Shown here piece by piece: positions 26,822 through 36,513 of a stretch of DNA of 64,000 nucleotides. This DNA comes from Opitutaceae bacterium (GTDB lineage: Bacteria > Verrucomicrobiota > Verrucomicrobiia > Opitutales > Opitutaceae): assembly GCA_017994935.1 (NCBI GenBank), contig JAGOJU010000011.1, forward strand, positions 17,871-81,870. The letters are read 5' to 3'. Position 1 is the first letter of the stretch. Every line of letters begins with the position of its first letter. A program made the position numbers and the translations under genes. The notes under the pieces are model-generated. The model had not been told where the DNA came from and did no database searches. It saw only the letters and a program-made list of their open reading frames with translations.

Positions 26822-28249
26822 ATGCACCCGATTGAATCCTTCTCTCAGACCCTCACCCGCCGCACCTTCCTTGGTCGATCCGCTGCCGGTATCGGATCGC
26901 TCGCGCTCGCCAGTCTTCTCAATCCGCATTTGCTGCGGGCCGCCGACGCGAACTCAAAGTGGCGCGGCATCATCCACCCGCTCCACCACCCCGCAAAAAT
27001 CAAGAGAGTCATCTATCTCTACCAGGCGGGTGGCCCTTCGCATCTCGAAACCTTCGACTACAAGCCAAAACTCGCGGAGATGCACGGCAAGGGCATGCCG
27101 GTGTCGTTCACCCAGGGCCAGCAGATCGCCCAGCTTCAGGGCAAGGAGTTGAAATGCCACGGTCCGCAATTCGCATTCGAACGCTTCGGAAAATCGGGAC
27201 AGGAAATCTGCTCGCTCTTTCCCCACATCGGCAGCGTGGCTGACGACGTGTGCATCGTGCGATCGATGTACACGGAGCAGATCAACCACGACCCGGCACA
27301 CACGTTCATGAATACGGGATCGATCATCGCCGGACGCCCCAGCATGGGGTCGTGGTTGACCTACGGACTCGGGTCGGAGTCCGACGACTTTCCCGGTTTT
27401 GTGGTTCTCATGTCCGCCGGCAAGGGCGGGCAGATGCAGCCGGTCGCTTCACGTCAGTGGCACAGCGGCTTCCTCCCCAGCCGATTTCAGGGTGTGAAAT
27501 TCCAGTCCAAGGGGGACCCGGTACTCTACATCAACAATCCTGCTGGCGTCACCCGCAAAGATCAGGGCGGTCTTGTCGATGTCGTCAACCAGCTCAATCA
27601 GGCCGAGCACGACGCCATCCAGGACCCCGAAATCCTCACGCGCATCAGCCAGTACGAAATGGCATTCCGGATGCAGGCCAGCGTTCCCGGCCTGATGGAC
27701 GTATCGCAGGAGTCCAGCCGCGTGCTGGAGATGTATGGAGCGAAACCTGGCGACGGAAGTTTTGCATCGAACTGCCTGCTCGCCCGTCGACTGGCCGAAC
27801 GGGGCGTGCGCTTCATCCAGCTCTATCACCGCGACTGGGACCATCATGACGACGTCTCACACGTGAAGTTCAAGGCGGAGGAGGTTGATCGTCCCACCGC
27901 CGCCCTCATCCGCGATCTGAAGGATCGTGGCATGTTCGAGGAGACGCTCATCATCTGGGGCGGTGAATTCGGCCGCACACCGATGGCCCAGGGCAAGGGA
28001 CGCGACCACCACATCAAGGGTTTCTCCATCATGCTTGCGGGCGGAGGCATCAGGGGCGGTCTCACCTATGGCGCCACGGACGAACTCGGCTACAATGCGG
28101 TGGAAAATCCCGTGAGTGTGCACGACCTCCACGCGACCATGCTTCATCAATTCGGCGTCGACCACACCCGGCTCACCTACCGCTACCAGGGGCGCAATTT
28201 TCGCCTGACGGATGTGCATGGGACCGTGCAAAAGGATTGGCTCGCCTGA
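26822..28249 (+). CDS. DUF1501 domain protein with Tat signal (alkaline-phosphatase-like fold)
   Basis: 475 residues. The N-terminus has a twin-arginine signal (TRRTFLGRSAAGIGSLALAS). The body carries DUF1501 signatures: VIYLYQAGGPSHLETFDYKP, the segment around MYTEQINHDPAHTFMNTGSI, PSMGSWLTYGLGS, LARRLAERGVRFIQLYHRDW and the C-terminal IWGGEFGRTPMAQGKGRDHH. Conserved Asp and His residues suggest a metal site of the alkaline phosphatase/sulfatase superfamily, but the usual sulfatase nucleophile motif is absent. The Tat signal implies export in folded form, probably with bound metal. It is co-transcribed with the DUF1553 partner just upstream, the standard pairing in Planctomycetes and Verrucomicrobia. 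The enzymatic activity is unknown. Confidence 0.94.
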   Translation: MHPIESFSQTLTRRTFLGRSAAGIGSLALASLLNPHLLRAADANSKWRGIIHPLHHPAKIKRVIYLYQAGGPSHLETFDYKPKLAEMHGKGMPVSFTQGQQIAQLQGKELKCHGPQFAFERFGKSGQEICSLFPHIGSVADDVCIVRSMYTEQINHDPAHTFMNTGSIIAGRPSMGSWLTYGLGSESDDFPGFVVLMSAGKGGQMQPVASRQWHSGFLPSRFQGVKFQSKGDPVLYINNPAGVTRKDQGGLVDVVNQLNQAEHDAIQDPEILTRISQYEMAFRMQASVPGLMDVSQESSRVLEMYGAKPGDGSFASNCLLARRLAERGVRFIQLYHRDWDHHDDVSHVKFKAEEVDRPTAALIRDLKDRGMFEETLIIWGGEFGRTPMAQGKGRDHHIKGFSIMLAGGGIRGGLTYGATDELGYNAVENPVSVHDLHATMLHQFGVDHTRLTYRYQGRNFRLTDVHGTVQKDWLA

Positions 28250-28348
28250 GCCGTTGGCACAACCTGCCTGTCAGCGGCGACGCGAGGCCAGGCGCCGGCT
28301 GGGGGACAACGAATTCCCGTCGATTCCCGGCGCCTCCCCTGCTACGCA

Positions 28349-30667
28349 ATGAGCATGCACCGCGTACCGGTTTCCGCCATCGCCGCCTTTCTTGTCGCTG
28401 TCGCACTGGCGGCCGCGGCCTTGCTCGTCGGTACCGGAAACTTCGTTTCTCCCGCTGCCCGCTCGGCCAACCAGATCGACAAGGCCAACGCTGAACTTTT
28501 TGGCCTGAGTGAAGCCTCCAGCCCATCCCAAACAGTGCCTGACGAAAGGTTCAAGGGCGCCGTGTTTCTGGATGCCGGTGACAGGTCCCCATGGTTTGGA
28601 ACCTATGTCGGAGGCGACTCGTACACCGGCACGGTCAGGAGCACGTCCTTTCCACTGGCTGAACCCAAAATCCATATCCCCGTCATCGGCTATCCCGATT
28701 CCAACGGCAATTCACTCGCTCTGGAGATCCTTGGTCCTGATGGCACCGTCATCGATTCGATCGTTTGCCAGTCCGGCAACTCCATGGAGAAGATCGAACT
28801 CTGGACCGTCAGCGTGAAGGCATGGGTCGGCCACAGGGCGCGCCTCAAGCTGACCGATGGCCTGACGGGCATGCGGGGCTGGTTGGGCGTGGGGCACCCC
28901 CTTGGCGTTTCCAGATGGCTGGCAAATGTCCCCACCAACTACACGCGTTTGGTGATCGCGATTCTCGCGATCGCAGGGCTGCTCTTCATCCCGGGCGCGG
29001 CGTTGCGCACGTGGTCTCCCCGTTTTTCAAGGAGCATCGCACTGCTCCCTGTTCCTGGACTGCTGATGCTGGCCGTGTTAGGACCGCTCGTCGCGACCGG
29101 TGTGCTTCCGGGCTCGACTCGCCTGTTCTCAATTGCCGTGCTCCTGGGATCCGCCCTCACGAGCGCCGGGCTGGGCTTGCTCTGGTGGCGGCGCGGTTCT
29201 CCGTTCGTTGCCGCGGATCGCTCCCCTTTCCTCATCTACGCCTGTGTTTGCGGATCCTCGCTCGCCTACGCATGCCTGCCTTTGTCGGTTCCCCAGAGGG
29301 TATCCCCTCCATGGTCCCCGCTGATGGAAATCACCTCCGCACAACGGGAGACGCTTCTCCCCTTCCTCACGGCAAGTCACCTCCTGAACCGCGGGAAAGT
29401 GCCACCGCAAGGGACAGATCCCGTCGATGGAATCCGAGCGCCCGAGTATCGAGCACCGTTCGTTCCTCTCTGCATCGTGTCGCTCTTGACGATCTTCCGG
29501 GTGGATCCCGTTCTTCCAACGACCGCTTCCGTCGGCGCGTGGCCGTTGGATCCGGGCGGATATTTTCTCGGACGCATCTTCGGGATTCTCACCCAGGCCT
29601 TCGTGCTCCTCGGTGGTGTCTGCCTGGCTGCCAGGATGCTGCCGCAGGCATGGCGCCGCGCCCTGACCTGGCTGGCTGTGGCCCCGGTTGTTCTGCTCGG
29701 CACCGACTTTCCAGCGCCCCTGCTGCTCGCGGCCTTCTTCTGTACGCTCGCGGTGATCTCGATTCTCGGGTCCCGCTCGGCCCCTCTCGCGGGAATCGGT
29801 TGTTCGCTGGCAGTCGTCACTCATCCGACCGCGTGCCTGATGATCCTGCCGGTTGCCGGGCTGCTCCTTCATGACGCCGCCACCTGCCACGATGGAAAAT
29901 GCGGCGCTCGCCTCGGCATCGCCATCAGGCAGGGTCTCCTGTTTTTTGCGGTGTTGCTGCCTGTCTTGGCGCTGTGGATACATTTCTCCACGCGAGGGAA
30001 TGCGCTCGATCTGACGTTGCGCACAATCGCGGGGGATGGTCATGAGCTGGCCCGCGCCTCCGATCCAGGCTCCTGGCTCATGGCGCGTGTATCCAATCTG
30101 TGGTATACCCTCATGCCCACCGCCCTCTTCTTCATCCCCCCTCCTGAGATCGCTGCAGACTCCCTCTTGTCGGCTTCGCTGCGCTGGGTCGACGGCTATG
30201 CCGGATCCCTGGCCGGTCATGTCGGCTATTTCGCGTTTCTGTTCTGTGCCACGCTTGCCGCGGAGCCAGGAAGGGATTTTCGGAGGCGCGTGTGGGGTTG
30301 GCTGATCTGGGGGGCGCTGGGGTTGATGCTCGCCGTCTGGGGAACGAGCTCCGGCGGACTGGGGCGGCATGGACTGGAAACACTTTCCATCCTGTTGATC
30401 GTCGTCGCATCCTCCACTTCCGGATTGGGCGATCGTGCATGGAAATGGCTGATGATCGCCACGACCGCGGAAGCAGTATCGCTCCGGGCAATCGGGATTT
30501 TTTCCTCCGCATCGCTCGGGAGCAGCGCCATATCGCCGCAGACCGTCATCCTTTCACTGATTGTCATCACCGGGACCATCCTTCCGCTTGTCTGGTATCT
30601 GCGAACAGACCCCGGCCACGTTTCACCGGCGATCAAGCACCCTCCCCCATCAACCGTTGCATCGTAG
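28349..30667 (+). CDS. Large integral membrane protein with an N-terminal extracytoplasmic β-sandwich-like domain, function unknown
   Basis: 772 residues. One N-terminal helix (VSAIAAFLVAVALAAAALLV) anchors a soluble region of about 165 residues. Its pattern (WFGTYVGGDSYTGTVRSTSF, IDSIVCQSGN, then VGHRARLKLTD and MRGWLGVGHP) resembles the jelly-roll domains that read as W..d...G..arl...D....gW..v. About a dozen hydrophobic segments follow (VIAILAIAGLLFIPGAAL, LLMLAVLGPLVATGVLPGST), with a hydrophilic loop around 320-380. The topology resembles GT-C glycosyltransferases or mannosyltransferase-like proteins, but no DxD-type catalytic site is convincing. It follows the DUF1501 gene by 99 bases on the same strand and is convergent with the pyridoxal kinase gene. 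I do not recognise a specific family. Confidence 0.75.
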   Translation: MSMHRVPVSAIAAFLVAVALAAAALLVGTGNFVSPAARSANQIDKANAELFGLSEASSPSQTVPDERFKGAVFLDAGDRSPWFGTYVGGDSYTGTVRSTSFPLAEPKIHIPVIGYPDSNGNSLALEILGPDGTVIDSIVCQSGNSMEKIELWTVSVKAWVGHRARLKLTDGLTGMRGWLGVGHPLGVSRWLANVPTNYTRLVIAILAIAGLLFIPGAALRTWSPRFSRSIALLPVPGLLMLAVLGPLVATGVLPGSTRLFSIAVLLGSALTSAGLGLLWWRRGSPFVAADRSPFLIYACVCGSSLAYACLPLSVPQRVSPPWSPLMEITSAQRETLLPFLTASHLLNRGKVPPQGTDPVDGIRAPEYRAPFVPLCIVSLLTIFRVDPVLPTTASVGAWPLDPGGYFLGRIFGILTQAFVLLGGVCLAARMLPQAWRRALTWLAVAPVVLLGTDFPAPLLLAAFFCTLAVISILGSRSAPLAGIGCSLAVVTHPTACLMILPVAGLLLHDAATCHDGKCGARLGIAIRQGLLFFAVLLPVLALWIHFSTRGNALDLTLRTIAGDGHELARASDPGSWLMARVSNLWYTLMPTALFFIPPPEIAADSLLSASLRWVDGYAGSLAGHVGYFAFLFCATLAAEPGRDFRRRVWGWLIWGALGLMLAVWGTSSGGLGRHGLETLSILLIVVASSTSGLGDRAWKWLMIATTAEAVSLRAIGIFSSASLGSSAISPQTVILSLIVITGTILPLVWYLRTDPGHVSPAIKHPPPSTVAS

Positions 30668-30705
30668 ACGCACCGGTGCCCTTTTCCCTCGGAGGAGAAG
30701 AACGA

Positions 30706-31554
30706 TCACAGGGCCTCGACTTCGAAGCGATGGGACGGCGTCACGAACTCATCCTGCGCGGAGACCGTCAGGATCTCACGTGATCTGGCATCCGCGGTTC
30801 GCTTGAGCAGGCCATACACCGAAGCGCTCGCGCGACCGAGCGCTTCGGCAACGGATCCTCCTTCCAGCCAGTGAACGAAAAACAGCGCCGCTATCGCATC
30901 GCCCGCACCATTCACCGCCAGCGGCAATCGCGGCGTGCGCACACGGAACATCCGTTGACCTTCGGAGGCCACGAGATCGATGCATTCCCTCGGCGTCTCT
31001 TCGGTGTTCAGCGAGGTGACAAGGATCACCTTCGGCCCGAGCGCATGCACGGCCGCAATCGCCTGCCGCGTCGCTGCAAGTGTCCGCGTCTCGCAGCCTG
31101 ACAGGTGGTCGAGTTCCCAGTGGTTCGGGGTGATGACATCCGCGAACGGCACGGCGCGGGTCTTCATGAATTCGGGGATGCCCGGCCGCACAAAGACTCC
31201 GCGCCCCACGTCACCGATCACCGGATCACAGCAATATTTCGCCCGCGGGTTCGCGGCCTTCACTTTCGCGACCGAGCCCAAAATGGCCTCTCCTATGTCG
31301 GCGGAGCCCATGTATCCCGAAAGCACGCCATCGCAGTCAGCGAGCACCCCCCGCATTTCAATTCCTTCGACGCATTCCTCAACCATGCCTCCGTCAAAAA
31401 CACGCCCCTTCCATGCGCCATATCCGGTATGATTGGAAAATTGCACCGTATGAACCGGCCAAACCTCATGTCCAAGGCGTTGCATGGGGAAAACCGCCGA
31501 CGCATTGCCGACATGTCCGTAGGCGACATGAGATTGGATCGAGAGGATGTTCAT
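30706..31554 (-). CDS. pdxY: Pyridoxal kinase
   Basis: 282 residues from the ATG at 31554, which begins with the family's typical MNILSIQSHVAYGHVGN. Other PdxY segments are VWPVHTVQFSNHTGYGAWKG, CDGVLSGYMGSADIGEAIL, YCCDPVIGDVGRGVFV, DVITPNHWELDHLSGC and the ATP/anion-hole segment LAVNGAGDAIAALFFVHW, which holds the catalytic aspartate of ribokinase-like enzymes (consensus GTGD is NGAGD here). It phosphorylates pyridoxal to pyridoxal 5'-phosphate in the cytoplasmic salvage pathway. It stands alone between a convergent membrane-protein gene and a divergent small zincin-like gene. Confidence 0.93.
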   Translation of the reverse strand: MNILSIQSHVAYGHVGNASAVFPMQRLGHEVWPVHTVQFSNHTGYGAWKGRVFDGGMVEECVEGIEMRGVLADCDGVLSGYMGSADIGEAILGSVAKVKAANPRAKYCCDPVIGDVGRGVFVRPGIPEFMKTRAVPFADVITPNHWELDHLSGCETRTLAATRQAIAAVHALGPKVILVTSLNTEETPRECIDLVASEGQRMFRVRTPRLPLAVNGAGDAIAALFFVHWLEGGSVAEALGRASASVYGLLKRTADARSREILTVSAQDEFVTPSHRFEVEAL

Positions 31555-31793
31555 GCCGGAGAAATAGGAGCGTGTCGTCCCAATGAAAACCAACAAAGAG
31601 CGGCGTCCAGGCCAGGCCTCGACATGGATGCGTGAAGCAGGGTGAGAGGGCCCGGCGGCGGATCGAACCTGGGTAGTTCAGCTTAGGCACGCATGCTTGC
31701 GCCAAGTGCCATCTCATGGCTCGCTTGGGACAGTGGCTTGCAACCGATTCCCCCTTCAGAGTTCTCCATCATTTGCCGAAGATAACATTTGCA

Positions 31794-32321
31794 ATGGCTG
31801 AACCGCGAAATCTTCCGACCTCCGACGAGATGAGGGCTCTCTTCTGGGTGATCTTCGACACCCTGGAGGAGGAGATTCGCAATGAGGTGCAACGATGGTG
31901 GGCGACGCACGACCCCGGGGCACCGCAGATTCTGACCGACCCGAAGGACTTTGTCACAGACGTCACCTACGTCGCGAGTGTTGGCACCATCATCCAGCTT
32001 CGCATCGACCGCCTGGCTGATCGCAAACACTCCGTGCTCCGGGCGATCTACCATGAGCTTGCGCACTTCTATATCGCTGCCGTCGGCAGCCATGCGCCCT
32101 CGGATTACGACAAACGGCGGGAGGTGCACGAGAGCGGTGCGACAAAACTCACGAAGACGTTCACGGACGATCTCAAACGCTCTCCCCTGAAGCGGAAGGC
32201 TCTGCGCGCGCACCCGCTGGTCGAGCGTTTCAATCGCCTCTTCGATTTCTCACCGCTCTACATTGGAGACCGCGATTTTGCCGCGCGGCTCGCGGCCGAG
32301 TGGGCTGCCGAGACGCGATAG
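31794..32321 (+). CDS. Small protein with HExxH metallopeptidase-like motif, uncharacterised
   Basis: 175 residues from the ATG at 31794; an in-frame ATG at 31716 would add 26 residues that look unrelated. The central helix carries AIYHELAHFYIAAVG, an HExxH zinc-binding pattern (H87, E88, H91). A candidate third ligand, Glu113, lies about 22 residues on in REVHESGATKL, as in gluzincin-like minimal peptidases. No signal peptide or membrane helix is seen, so the product should be cytoplasmic. The N-terminal part (FWVIFDTLEEEIRNEVQRWW) is helical and acidic. The motif alone does not prove peptidase activity. The gene is divergent from pdxY and convergent with the PEP-mutase-like gene. Confidence 0.75.
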   Translation: MAEPRNLPTSDEMRALFWVIFDTLEEEIRNEVQRWWATHDPGAPQILTDPKDFVTDVTYVASVGTIIQLRIDRLADRKHSVLRAIYHELAHFYIAAVGSHAPSDYDKRREVHESGATKLTKTFTDDLKRSPLKRKALRAHPLVERFNRLFDFSPLYIGDRDFAARLAAEWAAETR

Positions 32322-32351
32322 CGCAAGGGATCGGAGTCGCCGGGAACGATT

Positions 32352-33191
32352 TCAGCCCCGGCTGAACAGCGCGTTGACTGCCGCGTGGGAAAACTCGGAC
32401 TGTTCCAACAGGTCCGATTCGACGTGGCTGCGAATGTCCTTCGCCAGCTTCCATGCAACGGGCATCGTGGCCCGCATCATGCCGCTGCCAAACGTCACGC
32501 GCCGCACTCCGATCCGTTCCAGTTCCGGAATCGAGGGTGCACCATGTCCTGCCATGATGTTCACGGGACATGCGACGCTCCTGACGAACCGCGAGATCGT
32601 TTCAGAATCGCGAAGCGCTATCGGAAAGATCACGTCGGCCCCCGCTTCACAGTAGGCGCGGGCTCGTTCCACGGCCTGCACCAGACGTTCCTCGGGATTG
32701 CCCGTTCCGTGAAGAAAAACATCCACACGGGCATTGATCACAAGGGGAAGGCCGGCAGCTGCGGCAACGTCACGTACGGCCCGTATGATGCCGGATTGTT
32801 CGGCAATGCCTGAAAGCGGTCGTCCTGCGCCCCGTCCGTCCTCAAGGTTCACACCTGCCACGCCAGCGTCGATTGCCTGCTTCATCACACCCGCGATCTC
32901 CGTCGCAGAGCTCCCATATCCCGCCTCAAGGTCGGCTGTCACAGGCACCGCGACAGTCTGCGCGATCCGCCCGACCAGCATCAGCATTTCGCTGGCGCTG
33001 ACATGCTGCCCATCGGGATAACCAAGGACCGCCGCCATCCCGCCGCTTGTTGTTGCAATGGCCGGAAAGCCGGCCTTCTCAAACAGGCGGGCACTGACAC
33101 AATCCCAGGCGTTCGGAAGCACGAGCATCCTCGCCCCGTGATGGAGCTCACGCAGGGTTGTCGCGCGGGTGCGTTGTTCCTCCCGTTTCAT
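32352..33191 (-). CDS. Isocitrate lyase/PEP phosphonomutase superfamily enzyme
   Basis: 279 residues from the ATG at 33191, supported by GGAGG eight bases upstream (minus strand of 33200-33204). The TIM-barrel superfamily motifs are LHHGARMLVLPNAWDCVSAR, GFPAIATTSGGMAAVLGYPD, the metal-site aspartate/glutamate segment VTADLEAGYG, GVAGVNLEDG and LVINARVDVF. Where true isocitrate or methylisocitrate lyases have KKCGH after the ED pair, this protein reads GRGAGRPL, so it belongs to the group of PEP-mutase-like or oxaloacetate decarboxylase-like enzymes rather than lyases of the glyoxylate or methylcitrate cycle. It probably acts on a 2-oxo or phosphonate-type C-C or C-P bond. The substrate is unknown. 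It is convergent with the small zincin-like gene. Confidence 0.87.
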   Translation of the reverse strand: MKREEQRTRATTLRELHHGARMLVLPNAWDCVSARLFEKAGFPAIATTSGGMAAVLGYPDGQHVSASEMLMLVGRIAQTVAVPVTADLEAGYGSSATEIAGVMKQAIDAGVAGVNLEDGRGAGRPLSGIAEQSGIIRAVRDVAAAAGLPLVINARVDVFLHGTGNPEERLVQAVERARAYCEAGADVIFPIALRDSETISRFVRSVACPVNIMAGHGAPSIPELERIGVRRVTFGSGMMRATMPVAWKLAKDIRSHVESDLLEQSEFSHAAVNALFSRG

Positions 33192-33322
33192 CTTTCCGGC
33201 CTCCAAAGAGAGCAAACACCTGCTACCGTGTGCGACCTCCCGGCGGACGCGCAAACAGACAGGCCTGCGGTACAGGTCGGACCCGGCTTGCGTTGGTGGG
33301 GTGATTGTTTCATGGAATTGTC

Positions 33323-33595
33323 ATGCCCACTGCCATCGTCATGCTGAAGATCGATCACCGGAAGGTCACGGGCACCGCCGAGAAGCTGCTCGAAATCCCG
33401 GACATCGCCGAGGTGTACTCGGTGTCGGGGCGGTTCGACCTGCTGGTGATCATCAGATCGGACTCGGTGGACAAGATCGAGTCGGTCATCACCGACGCGC
33501 TGCTGAAGACCGAAGGCATTGTCGAGAGCGAGACGATGTTTGCGTTCCGGAGCCTGGACAAACGGGAGGGTGGCCGGGCGATTGATGTCGATTGA
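33323..33595 (+). CDS. Stand-alone Lrp/AsnC ligand-binding (RAM) domain protein
   Basis: 90 residues. The sequence is a complete βαββαβ RAM domain (IVMLKIDHRKVTGTAEKLLE, then IAEVYSVSGRFDLLVIIRSD, then a final strand ETMFAFRS) without the N-terminal helix-turn-helix of Lrp/AsnC regulators. Such single-domain proteins form decameric or octameric rings that bind amino acids, and some modulate a full-length Lrp. The in-frame TTG at 33305 is rejected in favour of the ATG at 33323, which starts directly at the first strand. It is divergent from the PEP-mutase-like gene (131 bases between starts) and convergent with the AhpD-like gene, with ten bases between stops. Confidence 0.88.
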   Translation: MPTAIVMLKIDHRKVTGTAEKLLEIPDIAEVYSVSGRFDLLVIIRSDSVDKIESVITDALLKTEGIVESETMFAFRSLDKREGGRAIDVD

Positions 33596-33605
33596 GCGGC
33601 GCGTG

Positions 33606-34082
33606 TCACGCCCCGCTTTGCGCGTGCCTCGCCGGGGGCTGATAAGTGCCGGCCTCCTTGCGGAAGGAAACCGCGAGTCGGTTCCAGCTGTTGATGGCGA
33701 CGATGGCCATGGTCAGATTGACGAGTTCCTGCTCGCCAAAGTGTCGCCGCACCTCCTCGTAAACCTCATCGGGTGCATGGCTCTCGCTTATCAGCGTCAC
33801 CGCCTCCGTCCAGGCCAGGGCCGCGCGTTCGCGTGCGCTGTAATACGGCGCTTCGCGCCAGGCGCTCAACCCGTAGAGGCGCTGCTCACTCTCCCCCGCC
33901 GCACGGGCATCCTTGGTGTGCATGTCGAGGCAGAAGGCGCAGCCATTGATCTGTGAGGCTCGCGTCTTGACGAGTTCCAGCAATGCATGGTCGATGCCCG
34001 ACTGTCGCACATACGTTTCCAGCGCGCGAAGGGCCTCGACGCCCTTCGGTGCAACCGCGGCGTAGTTCAGACGTTCTTTCAT
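33606..34082 (-). CDS. Carboxymuconolactone decarboxylase/AhpD-like protein
   Basis: 158 residues from the ATG at 34082. It has the AhpD core: LLELVKTRASQINGCAFCLD with the redox pair CAFC followed by MHTKDARAAGE (the CxxC...H pattern), and YSARERAALAWTEAVTLISE. The C-terminal part (FGEQELVNLTMAIVAINSWN) is typical of the uncharacterised peroxidase-related subgroup. AhpD proteins use the CxxC pair and a nearby histidine in peroxide reduction, while many homologues are of unknown role. It should be cytoplasmic. It is convergent with the RAM-domain gene. Upstream lies the terminator of the cysteine-rich miniprotein gene on the same strand, so it has its own promoter between about 34083 and 34207. 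Confidence 0.9.
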   Translation of the reverse strand: MKERLNYAAVAPKGVEALRALETYVRQSGIDHALLELVKTRASQINGCAFCLDMHTKDARAAGESEQRLYGLSAWREAPYYSARERAALAWTEAVTLISESHAPDEVYEEVRRHFGEQELVNLTMAIVAINSWNRLAVSFRKEAGTYQPPARHAQSGA

Positions 34083-34207
34083 GGCCCCACAACGTCGCCC
34101 GGCACCCCGCGATGTCAAACGGGGGCAGGCAATAGGTCACCAGAGCCCGCAAAACAATTTCCCAATCTCACCTTTGCCACTGTCACCGGACCCGTCGCCT
34201 AGGGCAC

Positions 34208-34237
34208 AAAAAAGCCGCGGTGGATTGACCGCGGCTT
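34208..34237 (-). terminator. Rho-independent terminator of the cysteine-rich miniprotein gene
   Basis: AAGCCGCGGT (34212-34221) and ACCGCGGCTT (34228-34237) form a 10-bp stem with a 6-base loop. Read on the minus strand it is followed by a run of six T, and it lies about 40 bases after the stop at 34279. Confidence 0.9.
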
Positions 34238-34278
34238 GCGTGCGAGGAGAAGGCCTCGCGATTTCAGCGTAATCAGAA

Positions 34279-34506
34279 TTACTGAGCGTTGGTGCCGCCG
34301 CACTTTTCGCAATTCTTGTGTTCCTTGGCGGCCTCGACGCAGCAGGCGTGCGTGCAGGTCTCACCCTTCTTGGCCGCCTTCACGCAGCAGCCGGCTTTCT
34401 TGTTTTTTGCGGCCGACGCAGCGGGCTTGCCGGAATCGGCGGCATAGGCGCTCAGGGCAACCGCACCTGCCGCAACAATGGGAAGAAGTAATTTGAAGAA
34501 TTTCAT
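34279..34506 (-). CDS. Secreted cysteine-rich miniprotein with a two-fold CCVxAAK repeat
   Basis: 75 residues. Residues 1-23 are a signal peptide (MKFFKLLLPIVAAGAVALSA then YAA). The mature chain of about 52 residues has seven cysteines (C40, C41, C51, C55, C56, C66, C69) and many lysines. Two copies of the pattern CCVxAAKxxxxC (40-51 and 55-66) are followed by CEKCGG. Such dense Cys-Cys pairs in a small exported protein suggest metal binding or a disulfide-knotted fold, but I do not recognise a named family. It lies just downstream of the ATP synthase operon on the same strand with 120 bases between, and has a strong intrinsic terminator of its own, so it is probably a separate and perhaps well-expressed transcript. 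Confidence 0.85.
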   Translation of the reverse strand: MKFFKLLLPIVAAGAVALSAYAADSGKPAASAAKNKKAGCCVKAAKKGETCTHACCVEAAKEHKNCEKCGGTNAQ

Positions 34507-34626
34507 TTTGGTTTGATGACTGTGTTCGCCCGCAACACTGGGTCATGCCGGCTGATCACACAAGCTGTTTTGGATTACGATCTGGAATACGACGTATTCA
34601 CGCAGCTACAACTCAATCCACATGAA

Positions 34627-35037
34627 TCAATTGCGACGCCTGGACTTGGTGGCTATCTGGGCGACCGCAAAACGGATCACTCCCTCGAGGCGTTCGATCT
34701 CACCGGGATCCATGTCGTACTTTTCCTTCAGGGCTGCCTCGGCACGCTTGCGCGCTTCCTCGACCGCATTGACATCGATCTTCTCCTCGTTGATGGCGCA
34801 CTCCGCAAGTACGGACACGCTGTCCCCCTGCACCTCTGCAAATCCAGGCCCGATCACCAGGAACTCGGTTGTTCCGTTCTTCGTCACCCGCAATTCCCCC
34901 GCCTCAATCTGGGTCAGGAGTGGAATGTGGCCCGGGAGGATGCCGATCTCCCCATCGACGGTCGGAATGACCACGGTTTCGACCGTGTCGGAATAGACAC
35001 GCGCTTCCGGGGTGACGATTTCGAGGGTGAGAGGCAT
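34627..35037 (-). CDS. atpC: F1Fo ATP synthase epsilon subunit
   Basis: 136 residues, normal length. The N-terminal β-sandwich shows LTLEIVTPEARVYSDTVETV, TVDGEIGILPGHIPLLTQIE and FAEVQGDSVSVLAECA. The C-terminal helical hairpin (VEEARKRAEAALKEKYD) is present. Epsilon couples the rotor to the c-ring and can inhibit ATP hydrolysis. It is the last gene of the atp operon, 25 bases after atpD. Confidence 0.97.
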   Translation of the reverse strand: MPLTLEIVTPEARVYSDTVETVVIPTVDGEIGILPGHIPLLTQIEAGELRVTKNGTTEFLVIGPGFAEVQGDSVSVLAECAINEEKIDVNAVEEARKRAEAALKEKYDMDPGEIERLEGVIRFAVAQIATKSRRRN

Positions 35038-35062
35038 GGCGTGTGACGAAACTGGACCGGTT

Positions 35063-36484
<1,422 letters not shown>

Positions 36485-36513
36485 CTAATGGAAGGTGATT
36501 GGAAAAGGATTGA

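Noticed and set aside
31640..31690. A GGTAGTTCAGC stretch resembling a tRNA D-arm
   Set aside because: No matching acceptor stem, anticodon arm or T-arm with GGTTCGA-type sequence can be placed around it, so it is not called as a tRNA.
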